Assembly (NCBI GenBank): GCA_050012175.1
Contig: JBEKHR010000005.1
Span: forward strand, 110,656-174,655
Length of the DNA stretch: 64,000 bases
Reading direction: 5' to 3'
Origin: CAVROP01 sp050012175
GTDB lineage: Bacteria > Acidobacteriota > Terriglobia > UBA7540
In this document: one piece after another, positions 1 to 7,705 of the stretch
How the letters are laid out: each line of letters starts with the position of its first letter
Position numbering within the stretch: position 1 is the first letter of the stretch
Made by a program: the position numbers and the translations under genes
Notes under the pieces: model-generated
Database searches by the model: none
Told to the model about the DNA's origin: nothing
The model's input: only the letters and a program-made list of their open reading frames with translations

Positions 1-2
1 GA

Positions 3-1016
3 GCGCACGGGAGTGGGCAGGGCGCAGGGCGGCCCGAAACACATGTGGGTGTTGTTCGTGTGCCCGACGCGCGTCTTGACCGGCTGGTGGAGATGTTTCA
101 GCGGCAGAAAACCATCCACGCCACCATCGAGTACGTCGATACCCCCGGCAGCATCATCGAGTTGGCGCGGACAGGCGTCCAATCCCAAAACTTGCGTGAG
201 TTGAATGCTCTCATGCACGTCGTGCGGGCGTTTCAGGACGAAGCGATCCCTGCTGAAGGCGGAGCGGTCGATCCCCAGCACGACATTGAGAACGTGGAGC
301 TGGAACTGATGCTCTCCGACCTGGCGATGGTGGAGAAACGCGTTGAGCGGCTTGAAAGGGATCTTAAGAAGCAGAAGAATCCCTCCCTTGAAAAGGAGCT
401 CCAAGTCTTGAAGGTGTGCAAGACCGTCCTCGACAAGCAGACACCTCTGCGTGAGGCTTCCCTCGGACCGGAAGAAGAGCGGCTGATCCGAGGTTTCACC
501 TTCCTTAGTTTGAAACCCATGCTCTATGTTCTCAACCTGGGGGAGAAGGACGCGGCCCGTGCTAATGCTGCGGAACAGTTTGCAGTCGCAGCGGGGCTAA
601 AACAAAGGCCCCACACTGCGGTCACGGCTATTTGCGGCAAAGTGGAAGCCGAGCTGGCTGAACTGAGCGATTCCGAGGCGGCAGAATTCCTGGCAAGTTA
701 TGGTCTGAAGGAGTCCGCCATCTCAAGGCTGATCCACGCCAGCTATCAGCTCTTGGGTTTGATTTCTTTCTTCACCGTCGGTGATGACGAATGCCGGGCT
801 TGGACCATCCGTGCCGGGACGTCTGCCCTCGAGGCAGCCGGGGAAATCCATTCCGACATGCAGCGTGGGTTCATTCGCGCTGAAGTAGTGAAATACGAGG
901 ACCTTATGGCGGCTGGAGGCCTCGCCGAAGCGCGCGCACGCGCCCAGCTCAAGCTGGAAGGGAAAGACTATATCGTGCACGACGGCGAAGTCGTGCGCTT
1001 CAGGCATTCCGGATAA
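3..1016 (+). CDS. ychF: YchF-family GTPase/ATPase (Obg-like), 5' end outside window
   Basis: The frame is open from base 3, before any ATG, and its first residues already match the interior of YchF, so the N-terminal P-loop half lies left of the window. The stretch GVVRVPDARLDRLVEMF matches the segment after switch I of YchF, and VDTPGSI matches the G3 region, although here it lacks the usual DIAGLV form. The charged helical part at about residues 100-150 fits the coiled-coil arm inserted in the G domain. The last about 85 residues (LISFFTVGDDECRAWTIRAGT to the end) are the TGS/DUF933 domain. Family members bind ribosomes and hydrolyse ATP or GTP in the cytoplasm. Only the family call is firm; this looks like the divergent acidobacterial type rather than the E. 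coli type. Confidence 0.88.
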   Translation, partial: AHGSGQGAGRPETHVGVVRVPDARLDRLVEMFQRQKTIHATIEYVDTPGSIIELARTGVQSQNLRELNALMHVVRAFQDEAIPAEGGAVDPQHDIENVELELMLSDLAMVEKRVERLERDLKKQKNPSLEKELQVLKVCKTVLDKQTPLREASLGPEEERLIRGFTFLSLKPMLYVLNLGEKDAARANAAEQFAVAAGLKQRPHTAVTAICGKVEAELAELSDSEAAEFLASYGLKESAISRLIHASYQLLGLISFFTVGDDECRAWTIRAGTSALEAAGEIHSDMQRGFIRAEVVKYEDLMAAGGLAEARARAQLKLEGKDYIVHDGEVVRFRHSG

Positions 1017-1146
1017 GAGCAGTGACAAGTGGCGAGTGACGAGCAGAAAAGCAGAAGTCAGGAGTTGGTTTTTGCAAACTTCCCACCTGCTCTTCGCTGA
1101 CACCTGACACCTGGCACCTGCACTTATGCTCGTCACTGGTCGCTGT

Positions 1147-1890
1147 ATGTCCTATCTCTGGATCAGCCTCGCATTGGGCATGGTCGCCGGGTTGGCGAAT
1201 ATTCTGGGTGGCGTCATTGTCAACGCCCGGGCCTGGCGGCGGAGTTTTCTTGCCACCTTCATCGCTTTCGGCTCCGGGTTTATGCTCGCGACGACGATAA
1301 CGGTGATGATTCCCGAAAGTTTTGAGCGCATGCAGGAGGCTCGCGCAGCCATCTGGATTCTGGTGGGCTACTTCATCGTGCATGTTTTCGAACACTCTTT
1401 GCCCGCACATTTCCACTTCGGCGAGGAAACCCATGCCGAGGAGTTTCTGCATGCCGGAGTCGCCTACGCGGCGCTGGGAGGGTTGCTGACCCATACGTTT
1501 TTCGATGGCGTATTGATCGCGTGCGGCTTCATGATCTCAAACTGGCTCGGAATTGTCGCCTTTGGCGCGGTCATCCTGCATAGCATCCCGGAGGGATTCA
1601 CGATGGCCTCGGTCATGGCGGCGGCCAAGAAAAGCCGGGCCGCCGGAATGTGGGCGGTGGCCGGGCTGGGGATGTCGAGGATTGCGGGCATCCTGGCAAT
1701 GGCGGTCGCGGACCGGTGGGTGAACTATGGCTTGGCGCTTTCTGCTGGTGTCACCCTGTACGTGGCTGCCTCGGATCTTATCCCCGAGGTCAACAAGCTG
1801 CCTGGACCTCGCGTGGCCTTGACGGTTGGGGCGGGCGTGGCGCTCGTCCTCTTGCTGCGGTTCTGTTTCTTTGGGTCGGTCGTACCATGA
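1147..1890 (+). CDS. ZIP-like divalent metal transporter
   Basis: About 247 residues with roughly seven to eight hydrophobic segments. Helix 4-5 signatures of ZIP carriers are present: HSIPEGFTMASVMA carries the H-x-x-P-E-G metal site, and HTFFDGVLIACG carries the H-x-x-x-D counterpart. A His-rich loop (HVFEHSLPAHFHFGEETHAEE) lies between them and may bind metal. The protein should move Zn, Fe or Mn into the cytoplasm across the inner membrane; the ion cannot be told from sequence. An in-frame ATG exists at 1126, but those seven codons are made of a 7-bp intergenic repeat, so I chose the ATG at 1147. No strong ribosome binding site is visible for either. Confidence 0.82.
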   Translation: MSYLWISLALGMVAGLANILGGVIVNARAWRRSFLATFIAFGSGFMLATTITVMIPESFERMQEARAAIWILVGYFIVHVFEHSLPAHFHFGEETHAEEFLHAGVAYAALGGLLTHTFFDGVLIACGFMISNWLGIVAFGAVILHSIPEGFTMASVMAAAKKSRAAGMWAVAGLGMSRIAGILAMAVADRWVNYGLALSAGVTLYVAASDLIPEVNKLPGPRVALTVGAGVALVLLLRFCFFGSVVP

Positions 1891-1893
1891 CAG

Positions 1894-2115
1894 CAGGTGT
1901 CAGGTGTCAGGGGTCAGGGGAATTCTGAATTGTGAATGGTGAATTGGTTTCTCCATTGCCCCCACTGCCTTCTGCTTACTTCGTATTTTCTGTCTGCTGA
2001 GGGTTAGGGAAGAACGGCAGGCAGTAAGCCGCAAGCGGCGAGCAATTCACAATTCAGAATTCAGAATTCCCCTAGCCCCTTCATCGACAGACCACGGACC
2101 ACTGACAACTGACTA
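1894..2115. repeat. Paired period-7 repeat arrays
   Basis: Directly after the transporter stop there are caggtgt-type units, then gaattgt-type units (1921-1947). At 2044-2070 the opposite-strand form (aattcag units) appears, so the two arms can pair around about 100 bp of plain sequence. A further run of gaccact/gacaact units sits at 2088-2115, just before the next gene. A separate array of ctgacac/ctggcac units is at 1097-1123. No coding potential. Confidence 0.75.
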
Positions 2116-2128
2116 CGTTTATACCGCC

Positions 2129-2485
2129 ATGTACTCTGACCAAGTGCTGGACCACTTTCATCACCCCCGCAACGTCGGCGAGATTGGGGACACGACGATG
2201 GTGGTGGAAACCACAAACCCCGCCTGCGGCGACCTGATGAAATTGTGGGCGGTGGCCAAGGACGGCGTGATCGTTGATGCCAGGTTCAAGGTGGAGGGGT
2301 GCGTTCCGGCGGTCGCCTGCGGGTCGTGGTTGACGGAAAGAATCAAAGGCAAGCCGGTCACGGAGCTGACCGGTCTAATGCCTGAGCAGATTGACGCCGG
2401 CCTGGGGGGATTACCTGTTGCCTCGAAACACGCTGCGGTGCTTGCTTCCGATGCCCTGAAACAACTCCTCGCCCGATTGCCTTAA
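2129..2485 (+). CDS. NifU/IscU-like Fe-S cluster scaffold
   Basis: A 118-residue protein covering the NifU N-terminal/IscU fold. MYSDQVLDHFHHPRNVGEI is the classic N-terminus, and NPACGD (Cys33) is the first cluster ligand with its following Asp. The second region reads EGCVPAVACGS (Cys58, Cys64). The third canonical ligand, normally His-Cys in a K-x-H-C-S motif, reads KHAAV here, so that Cys is absent. It would hold a nascent Fe-S cluster in the cytoplasm. The altered ligand set suggests a different cluster-binding mode or a transfer role. No IscS or other Fe-S genes are adjacent. Confidence 0.85.
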   Translation: MYSDQVLDHFHHPRNVGEIGDTTMVVETTNPACGDLMKLWAVAKDGVIVDARFKVEGCVPAVACGSWLTERIKGKPVTELTGLMPEQIDAGLGGLPVASKHAAVLASDALKQLLARLP

Positions 2486-2960
2486 GCGCGAATCCCAGAC
2501 AACAAGAACGACTCTGCGAAGATGAACCAAGCCTCTTTTGCCGGATTGTTGGTCACTCGTAGAAGAAAACGCCACTGCCTGTCGTTCTGAGCGGGCGTAG
2601 CCGAAAATGGCTATCCGCGATTTCAGGGCGTCGGCGCGAAACGGGCGCAATCAAGCCATTGAAAGCAATGGATTTAGGCCCCGGCGCCTTGGCGAGCATC
2701 CGCTCACTGTCATGCTGAGCCCGTTCTCCCGCCGCTGCGGGATCAGGGTAAACTCCGCGAAGCCTCTCGCCCTGCTGTTTGTCGGCGAAAAAGTCCAGAG
2801 CGAGATTCTTCGCGCAGTTTATCCTGAGCGGGCAGAGCGAGATCCTTCGCTGCGCTCAGGATGACAGCGAAGGACTCAGAATGACAGCAAGGCAAAGATA
2901 ATGAATGTGAATGAACATATAGCATAAACATTGGAAGAAGCGAAATTAGATAATAAAACT
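2486..2960. repeat. Gap with REP-like repeats, no gene
   Basis: About 540 bases lie between the scaffold gene and the DUF2089 gene. From about 2580 to 2885 there are decayed copies of the family whose core reads TCATCCTGAG followed by CGAAGGATC, in both orientations, including a clear copy at about 2822-2870. After 2890 the DNA becomes AT-rich and leads into the promoter at 2972. Open frames here are repeat-derived and I do not support any of them. Confidence 0.6.
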
Positions 2961-2971
2961 TAATATTTAGA

Positions 2972-3000
2972 TTGACTTTCTTAATTGATTTTGATACTTT
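2972..3000 (+). promoter_or_regulatory. Sigma70-type promoter of DUF2089 operon
   Basis: TTGACT (2972-2977), a 17-bp spacer, then TACTTT (2995-3000). The upstream 30 bases are very AT-rich (2940-2970) and could act as an UP element. The predicted start of transcription, near 3007, lies just before the ATG at 3024. Read by eye. Confidence 0.6.
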
Positions 3001-3023
3001 GGCCAAAGGATGTGAGGCCGCCC

Positions 3024-3374
3024 ATGGATATTTCCAAAGCTCGCTGTCCTGATTGTAACCAGCCCCTGAAGGTAATGCGGATGACCTGTCCGTCCTGCGA
3101 CTTGGCGATGGAGGACGATTTTGAGATATCCCCTCTCGCGCAGCTTTGCTTGGACGACCAAGCTTTCGTGATGGCCTTCGTACGCCATCACGGTTCGATC
3201 AAGAAAATGGAATCGATTTTCGGAATCAGCTACCCAACGGTGAAGAACCGGTTGAACTCGATCAGCGCTTCGTTCGATAAGAGTTTCCAGGCGCCTTCAC
3301 CAAATCTCTTCGTCCTCGAGCAACTCTCCCGCGGTGAGATTACGGTGGAGGAGGCTCTGGAGAAACTATCATGA
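3024..3374 (+). CDS. DUF2089-like zinc-ribbon/HTH protein
   Basis: A 116-residue protein. It opens with a zinc ribbon (CPDC at about residues 8-11, CPSC at about 23-26). A helix-turn-helix-like part follows (HHGSIKKMESIFGISYPTVKNRL), then a short C-terminal motif, VLEQLSRGEITVEEALEKL, which resembles the SHOCT type. This order matches DUF2089, a family predicted to bind DNA. The ATG at 3024 has AAAGGAT about 12 bases upstream; an ATG at 2985 would start inside the promoter. The downstream gene begins 18 bases after the stop and starts with the same kind of SHOCT-like motif, so the two probably work together. The target is unknown. Confidence 0.75.
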   Translation: MDISKARCPDCNQPLKVMRMTCPSCDLAMEDDFEISPLAQLCLDDQAFVMAFVRHHGSIKKMESIFGISYPTVKNRLNSISASFDKSFQAPSPNLFVLEQLSRGEITVEEALEKLS

Positions 3375-3392
3375 GAAAAGGAGACAATTACC

Positions 3393-3806
3393 ATGGCAGC
3401 AGAAACACAAAAAGTTCTGGAGATGCTGGCGGCGGGCCAGATCACCGCCGCAGACGCTGAAAAGCTTCTGGAGAAGTTGGATCGAGGCGCGAGTGCTGGC
3501 GCCGACCCGCATACAGGTCACGATTCATCCTCTTCGCAAGCGCAGAAACTCCGCTACCTGAGGGTTCTGGTCGAGAACCCGAAGAGCGAGCAGGTGAACG
3601 TTCGCATCCCCTTAGCTTTCTTGAGGAGTGGGATGAAGCTTTTGGCGGTCCTCCCTCCTCGAGTCAACGAAAAACTCGCCGAAAAGGGCATCGACCTGTC
3701 GGCCATCAGCGATCTCAAGGGCGAGGAGTTAGAGCAGGCCCTGCGAGACCTCCTGGTTAACGTCGACGGCCCGGATGGCAATAAGGTGCGGGTGTTCTGC
3801 GAGTGA
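3393..3806 (+). CDS. SHOCT-like domain protein, second gene of DUF2089 operon
   Basis: A 137-residue protein with a strong ribosome binding site (AAAGGAG, 3376-3382). Residues 1-31 (KVLEMLAAGQITAADAEKLLEKL) form a SHOCT-like helical pair. A low-complexity Ser/Gln/Ala linker follows, then a mixed alpha/beta domain (YLRVLVENPKSEQVNVRIP to the C-terminus) of the type found beside YvlB/LiaX-like proteins. It is probably cytoplasmic because no signal or membrane segment is seen. Its role is unknown; pairing with the upstream DUF2089 regulator through matching SHOCT-like motifs is an inference. Confidence 0.7.
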   Translation: MAAETQKVLEMLAAGQITAADAEKLLEKLDRGASAGADPHTGHDSSSSQAQKLRYLRVLVENPKSEQVNVRIPLAFLRSGMKLLAVLPPRVNEKLAEKGIDLSAISDLKGEELEQALRDLLVNVDGPDGNKVRVFCE

Positions 3807-4143
3807 CTTCTACGGCGAGTGCGCCTCGGGAAAAGCTTCGCGACCCGCTTCGAAAAACCGCCTTGTGTGCAGCCCAAACTTCCTTACCACCCCCTTGCCT
3901 CCCCCCGCCGCGGCAAGAGGGGATCCAGACTCCCGAAGCTGTGAAATAATCCCTGGATGACCAAAAGCATTTCATCCCGCGTGGCGGGACAAAGTCGTAG
4001 AAGGCGCAAAGAAAACAAAGCAGTTGTTCTTTGCGAGTCTTTGCGCCTTGGCGTCTTTGCGAGAGACTGTTGGTTTTTTCACAGCTTCCCCCTCCTGGGT
4101 CAGGAGGGGGTTAGCAGGATACCAGGCCACACTCCTGTATTCG
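3807..4143. other. Convergent intergenic gap with two inverted repeats
   Basis: This gap lies between the plus-strand DUF2089 operon and the end of the minus-strand sigma operon. A C-rich stem (CCCCTTGCC at about 3891 pairing with GGCAAGAGGGG at about 3913) could end transcription. Then AAGGCGCAAAG (about 4001) pairs with CTTTGCGCCTT (about 4041), with further CTTTGCG copies. No gene was found. Confidence 0.5.
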
Positions 4144-4644
4144 TCATTGGGAGGTTGCGCCCGCCGGTAGCGCCATCGCACAGTAAGGGCAGTAACTATC
4201 CCCCACCTGCACTGGGTGGTGGCACTGTGGGCACGCAGGATGCAGGTTGAATTTGCACTTCGGGCAGAAATTGAAGGCCGGGTCCGCCATGGCTCCGCAC
4301 TGGGGGCATGCAATTCTCAAGGGCTGCCGCAGCAGGAAATAGATGATAAACCCAATGGCATTGGGGACGAAGATCACGAGCACCGTCCACAGGGTTACGC
4401 TCATTCCCCGTCTTCTGGCATCACGGTTCACATAACCGACGAGCAGCACGAAGAAAGCGAGTGCCATGCCAGCGACGAAGCCGATAAAAATGCGCCAGGC
4501 TAAGGGAGGTAGGTGTGGGTCGCGAGGGAACAGGACAACGTGCAACAGCACCTGCAACCCCGCGAATAGAGCAATGGCAAGGCCGATGGCCCACCAGGGG
4601 ACCACCTTGACTTCTTCAACGATGTTAGGCTTCACTTCAGACAT
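4144..4644 (-). CDS. Zinc-ribbon membrane protein in sigma-factor operon
   Basis: A 166-residue protein. Three hydrophobic segments come first (about residues 18-40, 50-72 and 83-105), separated by the charged turn NRDARRRG. The C-terminus holds two zinc ribbons: CPQCGAMADPAFNFCPKCK and CPQCHHPVQVGDSYCPYC. The start at 4644 is picked because AAGGAG lies 9 bases upstream; a nearer ATG at 4650 is too close. It is the last gene of the operon with the ECF sigma and anti-sigma genes, so it may belong to the same envelope response. No function is known to me. Confidence 0.7.
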   Translation of the reverse strand: MSEVKPNIVEEVKVVPWWAIGLAIALFAGLQVLLHVVLFPRDPHLPPLAWRIFIGFVAGMALAFFVLLVGYVNRDARRRGMSVTLWTVLVIFVPNAIGFIIYFLLRQPLRIACPQCGAMADPAFNFCPKCKFNLHPACPQCHHPVQVGDSYCPYCAMALPAGATSQ

Positions 4645-4727
4645 AGTCATCCACTCCTTCCTTGACCTCGCAGGACCGTGTCTTCTGTCTCCTGACTTCC
4701 AACTCCTGGTCCTTTGCTCGTCACTGG

Positions 4728-5204
4728 TCAGCGCGGTTCTGTCACGCTCGAGCCACGCGCTTGCCGCCACGCGATAACCGCCGCTGCGACGACGGCGGGC
4801 GCCACCCACGAAAGCGCGAAGCCCGTCATCCACACAGCCCTTGAAATCGCCAAGCGATGTCCAACCCACTCGAAGCCCCACCACAGCAGAGGCGCGGAGA
4901 CCACTCCAAGGAGCCACGACAAGGTGCAGGAAATCCACAGGGCTCGCATCCGCGCCGCGTTTTCGATGAGTTCGCGGGCTCGAATCCGAGCTCGCATTTG
5001 GGTCGTGAGCACCAGCGTGACGTCGAACCGCGGCACGGCTGAACGCAGCGCACGCAGGGCGCGCTCGGTCTCGAGAGCCCCCTTCTGGCACTGGGCGCAG
5101 CTTTCCAAGTGCGCCTCCAACCAGTTGTGCTCCTCGGCGGTGAGGCCTTCCACCTGCCTCTTGTCGACAAGCTGTAGGGCTCGCTCGTGGATATCATCCC
5201 TCAT
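4728..5204 (-). CDS. Anti-sigma factor with zinc-finger (zf-HC2-like) domain
   Basis: A 158-residue protein whose ATG overlaps the stop of the ECF sigma gene (ATGA at 5201-5204), a sign of translational coupling. The N-terminal H-x-x-x-C-x-x-C motif reads HLESCAQC, the usual zinc-binding anti-sigma fold that holds the sigma factor in the cytoplasm. Two hydrophobic segments follow (about residues 90-115 and 125-148), placing it in the inner membrane. A start 21 bases further upstream (5225) is possible but would overlap the sigma gene more deeply. Confidence 0.8.
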   Translation of the reverse strand: MRDDIHERALQLVDKRQVEGLTAEEHNWLEAHLESCAQCQKGALETERALRALRSAVPRFDVTLVLTTQMRARIRARELIENAARMRALWISCTLSWLLGVVSAPLLWWGFEWVGHRLAISRAVWMTGFALSWVAPAVVAAAVIAWRQARGSSVTEPR

Positions 5205-5800
5205 GCGGATAGGTCCTTCAGCCACTCTCGGAGCATTGCCAGGCCTCTGTAGAGCCTCGATTTCACGGTTGAAAGAGGTGAATCGACCACCCGGGCAATC
5301 TCTTCGAGCTCCATGTCCTCGTGGAAACGCAGGGTCAGCACTTCGCGATATGAAGGAGGCAGATGCCTCAGCGCTGTGGCAACGCTGGCTGCTTCTTCAC
5401 CCTGGAATGCCTGGTCAAATGCGGATGATGAAGTAGTGTCTGCAAGTTCGAGGGGTCGGTTAGCTCCAGTCGGTTGCAGCAGGGCATCAAGGCTCTGCGG
5501 CTGCCGGCGCCGCATGAAGTCGATCGCCAAGTGGCGGGCGATGGTAAAAAGCCAGGTTTCAAATTTCCAGCGCTGTTGGTACTGGTGGCCCTTTTCGAGT
5601 ACCCGGATCCAGGTTTCCTGGAATAGATCTTCAGCTTCCTCGCGACTGCCGGTAAGCATGAGCAAATAACGGAACAGGCGGTACTGATACTGCTGGATCA
5701 GATCGTCAATCAGAGAGGGATCGCGTCGCCGCAGCCCCCGGGCCACCTCCCCGGCTTCCTGTTCAATCGTGCTCATAAACCAGCAAATCGCGAGTCCCAT
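5201..5800 (-). CDS. ECF-type RNA polymerase sigma factor
   Basis: A 199-residue protein with the two-domain ECF layout. Region 2 runs through DLFQETWIRVLE and KFETWLFTIARHLAIDFMRRR. Region 4 runs through LRHLPPSYREVLTLRFHED and SPLSTVKSRLYRGL, an HTH for the -35 element. AGGGA sits 5 bases before the ATG at 5800; an internal ATG at 5776 is the other option. It is the first gene of a sigma, anti-sigma, zinc-ribbon operon and should direct RNA polymerase to a small stress or envelope regulon when the anti-sigma releases it. Confidence 0.9.
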   Translation of the reverse strand: MGLAICWFMSTIEQEAGEVARGLRRRDPSLIDDLIQQYQYRLFRYLLMLTGSREEAEDLFQETWIRVLEKGHQYQQRWKFETWLFTIARHLAIDFMRRRQPQSLDALLQPTGANRPLELADTTSSSAFDQAFQGEEAASVATALRHLPPSYREVLTLRFHEDMELEEIARVVDSPLSTVKSRLYRGLAMLREWLKDLSA

Positions 5801-5951
5801 TCTATCCCTGTATACGGAAAACGTCCTCGAAAAGACGCACCCTCGGCTTCGCGAGACAATATCTCTTTTGGCGAATCAAGGAGGGTGATGATAGGCGGAT
5901 AGGCGTTGCCTTGGCATTCCGGCCTGGGCAGGCTCTTATTGTTGTTCTTCC

Positions 5952-6539
5952 TCACTCCCTGCCAGTCAGCCGCTGGTAGCTTTCGGGGTCGTCCACATCG
6001 ATGACTACTCCCTCGTCCTCGACCTCGACAAACTGCGTCACTGGGCGGTATCTCCTGACCACGGAATCAGCGCCGGCGTCGGAGGCCAACTGCAATAGCT
6101 CATCGAAGACTTGCCGTCCGATGAGCACCGGATGTCCCCGGCGACCCTGATAGGTGGGGATCACGACCGGAGCGCCGGACTGGCGGAAAGTTGCCACGAT
6201 TCTTCTCACTGTTTCTGCGGAGACTGCGGGATGATCCACCAAACAGAGAAGGATGGCTTCCAGGTCATCCGCGATCAGGGATCGCAAACCCACTTGCAAT
6301 GACGATGTCTGGCCGGACCTGTAATCAGGATTGATGACGACCTGTGCAGCCTCAACCTTGATCTGTCGTTGAATATCCTCTGCGTGATGGCCGAGCACCA
6401 CCACGATGCGCTCGATGTCAACCTCTCCGAGCGTCTGCACCATCAGCTCGAGAAATGCCCGGCCACGGTAGGTGAGCGTGGCCTTGTCGGTTCCCATGCG
6501 GGAGGATTCACCCGCAGCGAGGATCAAGCCTGCAATCAT
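5952..6539 (-). CDS. MobA/MocA-like molybdenum cofactor nucleotidyltransferase
   Basis: A 195-residue protein. GLILAAGESSRMG is the nucleotide-binding loop of this family; LVDHPAV supplies the metal-binding Asp, and GRRGHPVLIG is the typical C-terminal substrate loop. It would transfer CMP or GMP to molybdopterin in the cytoplasm. The start at 6539 overlaps the stop of xdhC (ATGA at 6536-6539); longer upstream ORF starts lie inside xdhC. Its pairing with xdhC points to cofactor supply for a xanthine-dehydrogenase or CO-dehydrogenase type enzyme, none of which is encoded in this window. Confidence 0.85.
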   Translation of the reverse strand: MIAGLILAAGESSRMGTDKATLTYRGRAFLELMVQTLGEVDIERIVVVLGHHAEDIQRQIKVEAAQVVINPDYRSGQTSSLQVGLRSLIADDLEAILLCLVDHPAVSAETVRRIVATFRQSGAPVVIPTYQGRRGHPVLIGRQVFDELLQLASDAGADSVVRRYRPVTQFVEVEDEGVVIDVDDPESYQRLTGRE

Positions 6540-7357
6540 GCGTTTTCGGTGGCTTTGGATTTGTAAGCAAGAGAGGGATGGGAGGGCGCGGCATGGCGGC
6601 GGACCGCGATCATTTCCGCGACAATGGAGACTGCAATCTCCTGCGGAGTCAGCGCCCCGATATCGAGACCGATGGGGGAATGAACGCGCTCCAGCTTTTC
6701 TGCGGGCACGCCTTCGCGCTCCAGCACCTTGCTGATTTCGATGAACTTCCGCTTGCTGCCAATCATACCGATGTAATGTGCCGGTGTGCTGAGCGCCCAG
6801 CGCAGGCAATCCAGGTCACCCTTGTGCCCGCGGGTGACCAGCACCAAGTAAGACAATTCGTTGATTCTGAGCTTGGAGAAAATCTCTTCCCAGGGCCCGG
6901 CGTGCGTTTCGACGGCTTCCGGGAAACGGTCGGGGTTTGCAAACGCCGGCCGGTCGTCTGAAACCACCACGTCGAATCCCGCCAGCCCTGCCATCTTCGC
7001 AACGTAAAGCGAAACGTGCCCGCCCCCGAAGAGATACACCGTGGGAGTGGCCAGGATGGGTTCGACGAAAATATCGAGCGATCCGCCGCACACCAAGCCG
7101 TTGTCGTATTCCGGATTGGCGTTCAAGTTGAAGTGCAGGCGGCGCGGCTTTTCTTCTCGCATCACGTCCTGCGCCACGGACCACACTTCCGCTTCCACGC
7201 ACCCTCCGCCCACCGTGCCCACCATGGACCCATCGTCGCGGATCAGAATCTTCGAGCTCTCGTAGCTCGGAATGGAGCCTTGCACCTGGATAATGGTGGC
7301 CAACGCCGCCTTGCGCCCTTCCTTCCTGAGCCTCGCAATCTCGACGAAAATATCCAT
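6536..7357 (-). CDS. xdhC: XdhC/CoxI family molybdenum cofactor insertion protein
   Basis: A 273-residue protein. The N-terminal XdhC/CoxI domain contains VQGSIPSYESSKILI and GTVGGGCVEAEV. A Rossmann-like domain follows, with YLFGGGHVSLYVAK, and then HYIGMIGSKRKF. Family members bind sulfurated molybdenum cofactor and insert it into hydroxylases. The GAGGGG ribosome binding site lies just before the ATG at 7357. It is the first gene of a two-gene operon with the MobA-like enzyme. Confidence 0.9.
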   Translation of the reverse strand: MDIFVEIARLRKEGRKAALATIIQVQGSIPSYESSKILIRDDGSMVGTVGGGCVEAEVWSVAQDVMREEKPRRLHFNLNANPEYDNGLVCGGSLDIFVEPILATPTVYLFGGGHVSLYVAKMAGLAGFDVVVSDDRPAFANPDRFPEAVETHAGPWEEIFSKLRINELSYLVLVTRGHKGDLDCLRWALSTPAHYIGMIGSKRKFIEISKVLEREGVPAEKLERVHSPIGLDIGALTPQEIAVSIVAEMIAVRRHAAPSHPSLAYKSKATENA

Positions 7358-7489
7358 CGCCCCTCTTCAGCTAGGTTAATCGCCGCGTGGAGCTATGTCA
7401 ACGAGGGCTTCTACAGCCGCCATGGCTCCGTCAAAGTCAGGCTGGTCGGGGCCACCAAAACTGGCGCCGCGATCCCATCCGCACGGGCT

Positions 7490-7529
7490 GCGGCTCTGCC
7501 GTCCGTCAGCTGACGGACGGCAGAGCCGC
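7490..7529. repeat. 40-bp perfect palindrome in the xdhC-tldE gap
   Basis: Both halves match without a mismatch or loop around the centre CAG/CTG at 7509-7510; the arm reads GCGGCTCTGCCGTCCGTCAG. A weaker related palindrome (ATCCGTCGGCTGACGGAT) sits at about 7599. The same core, CCGTCAGCTGACG, recurs at about 20905. The rest of the 348-base gap 7358-7705 shows no gene. Confidence 0.8.
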
Positions 7530-7705
7530 GTCGAATATTGGACCTCGGGGACTTTGACGCAATCCTGCTCCTATCGCTCTGCTCTGGGTCGGAATGATCC
7601 GTCGGCTGACGGATTCACAAAGGTTTCTCGGCATCCTGCTTAGGCAGGGCCCCGGCCCAGGGGCCCTGGTAACAGCAATTAGCTAGATGGCCAGGCTATG
7701 CCCGC

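Noticed and set aside
4645..5091. Longer form of the zinc-ribbon protein, 315 residues
   Set aside because: The extra part is the anti-sigma gene read in the wrong frame.
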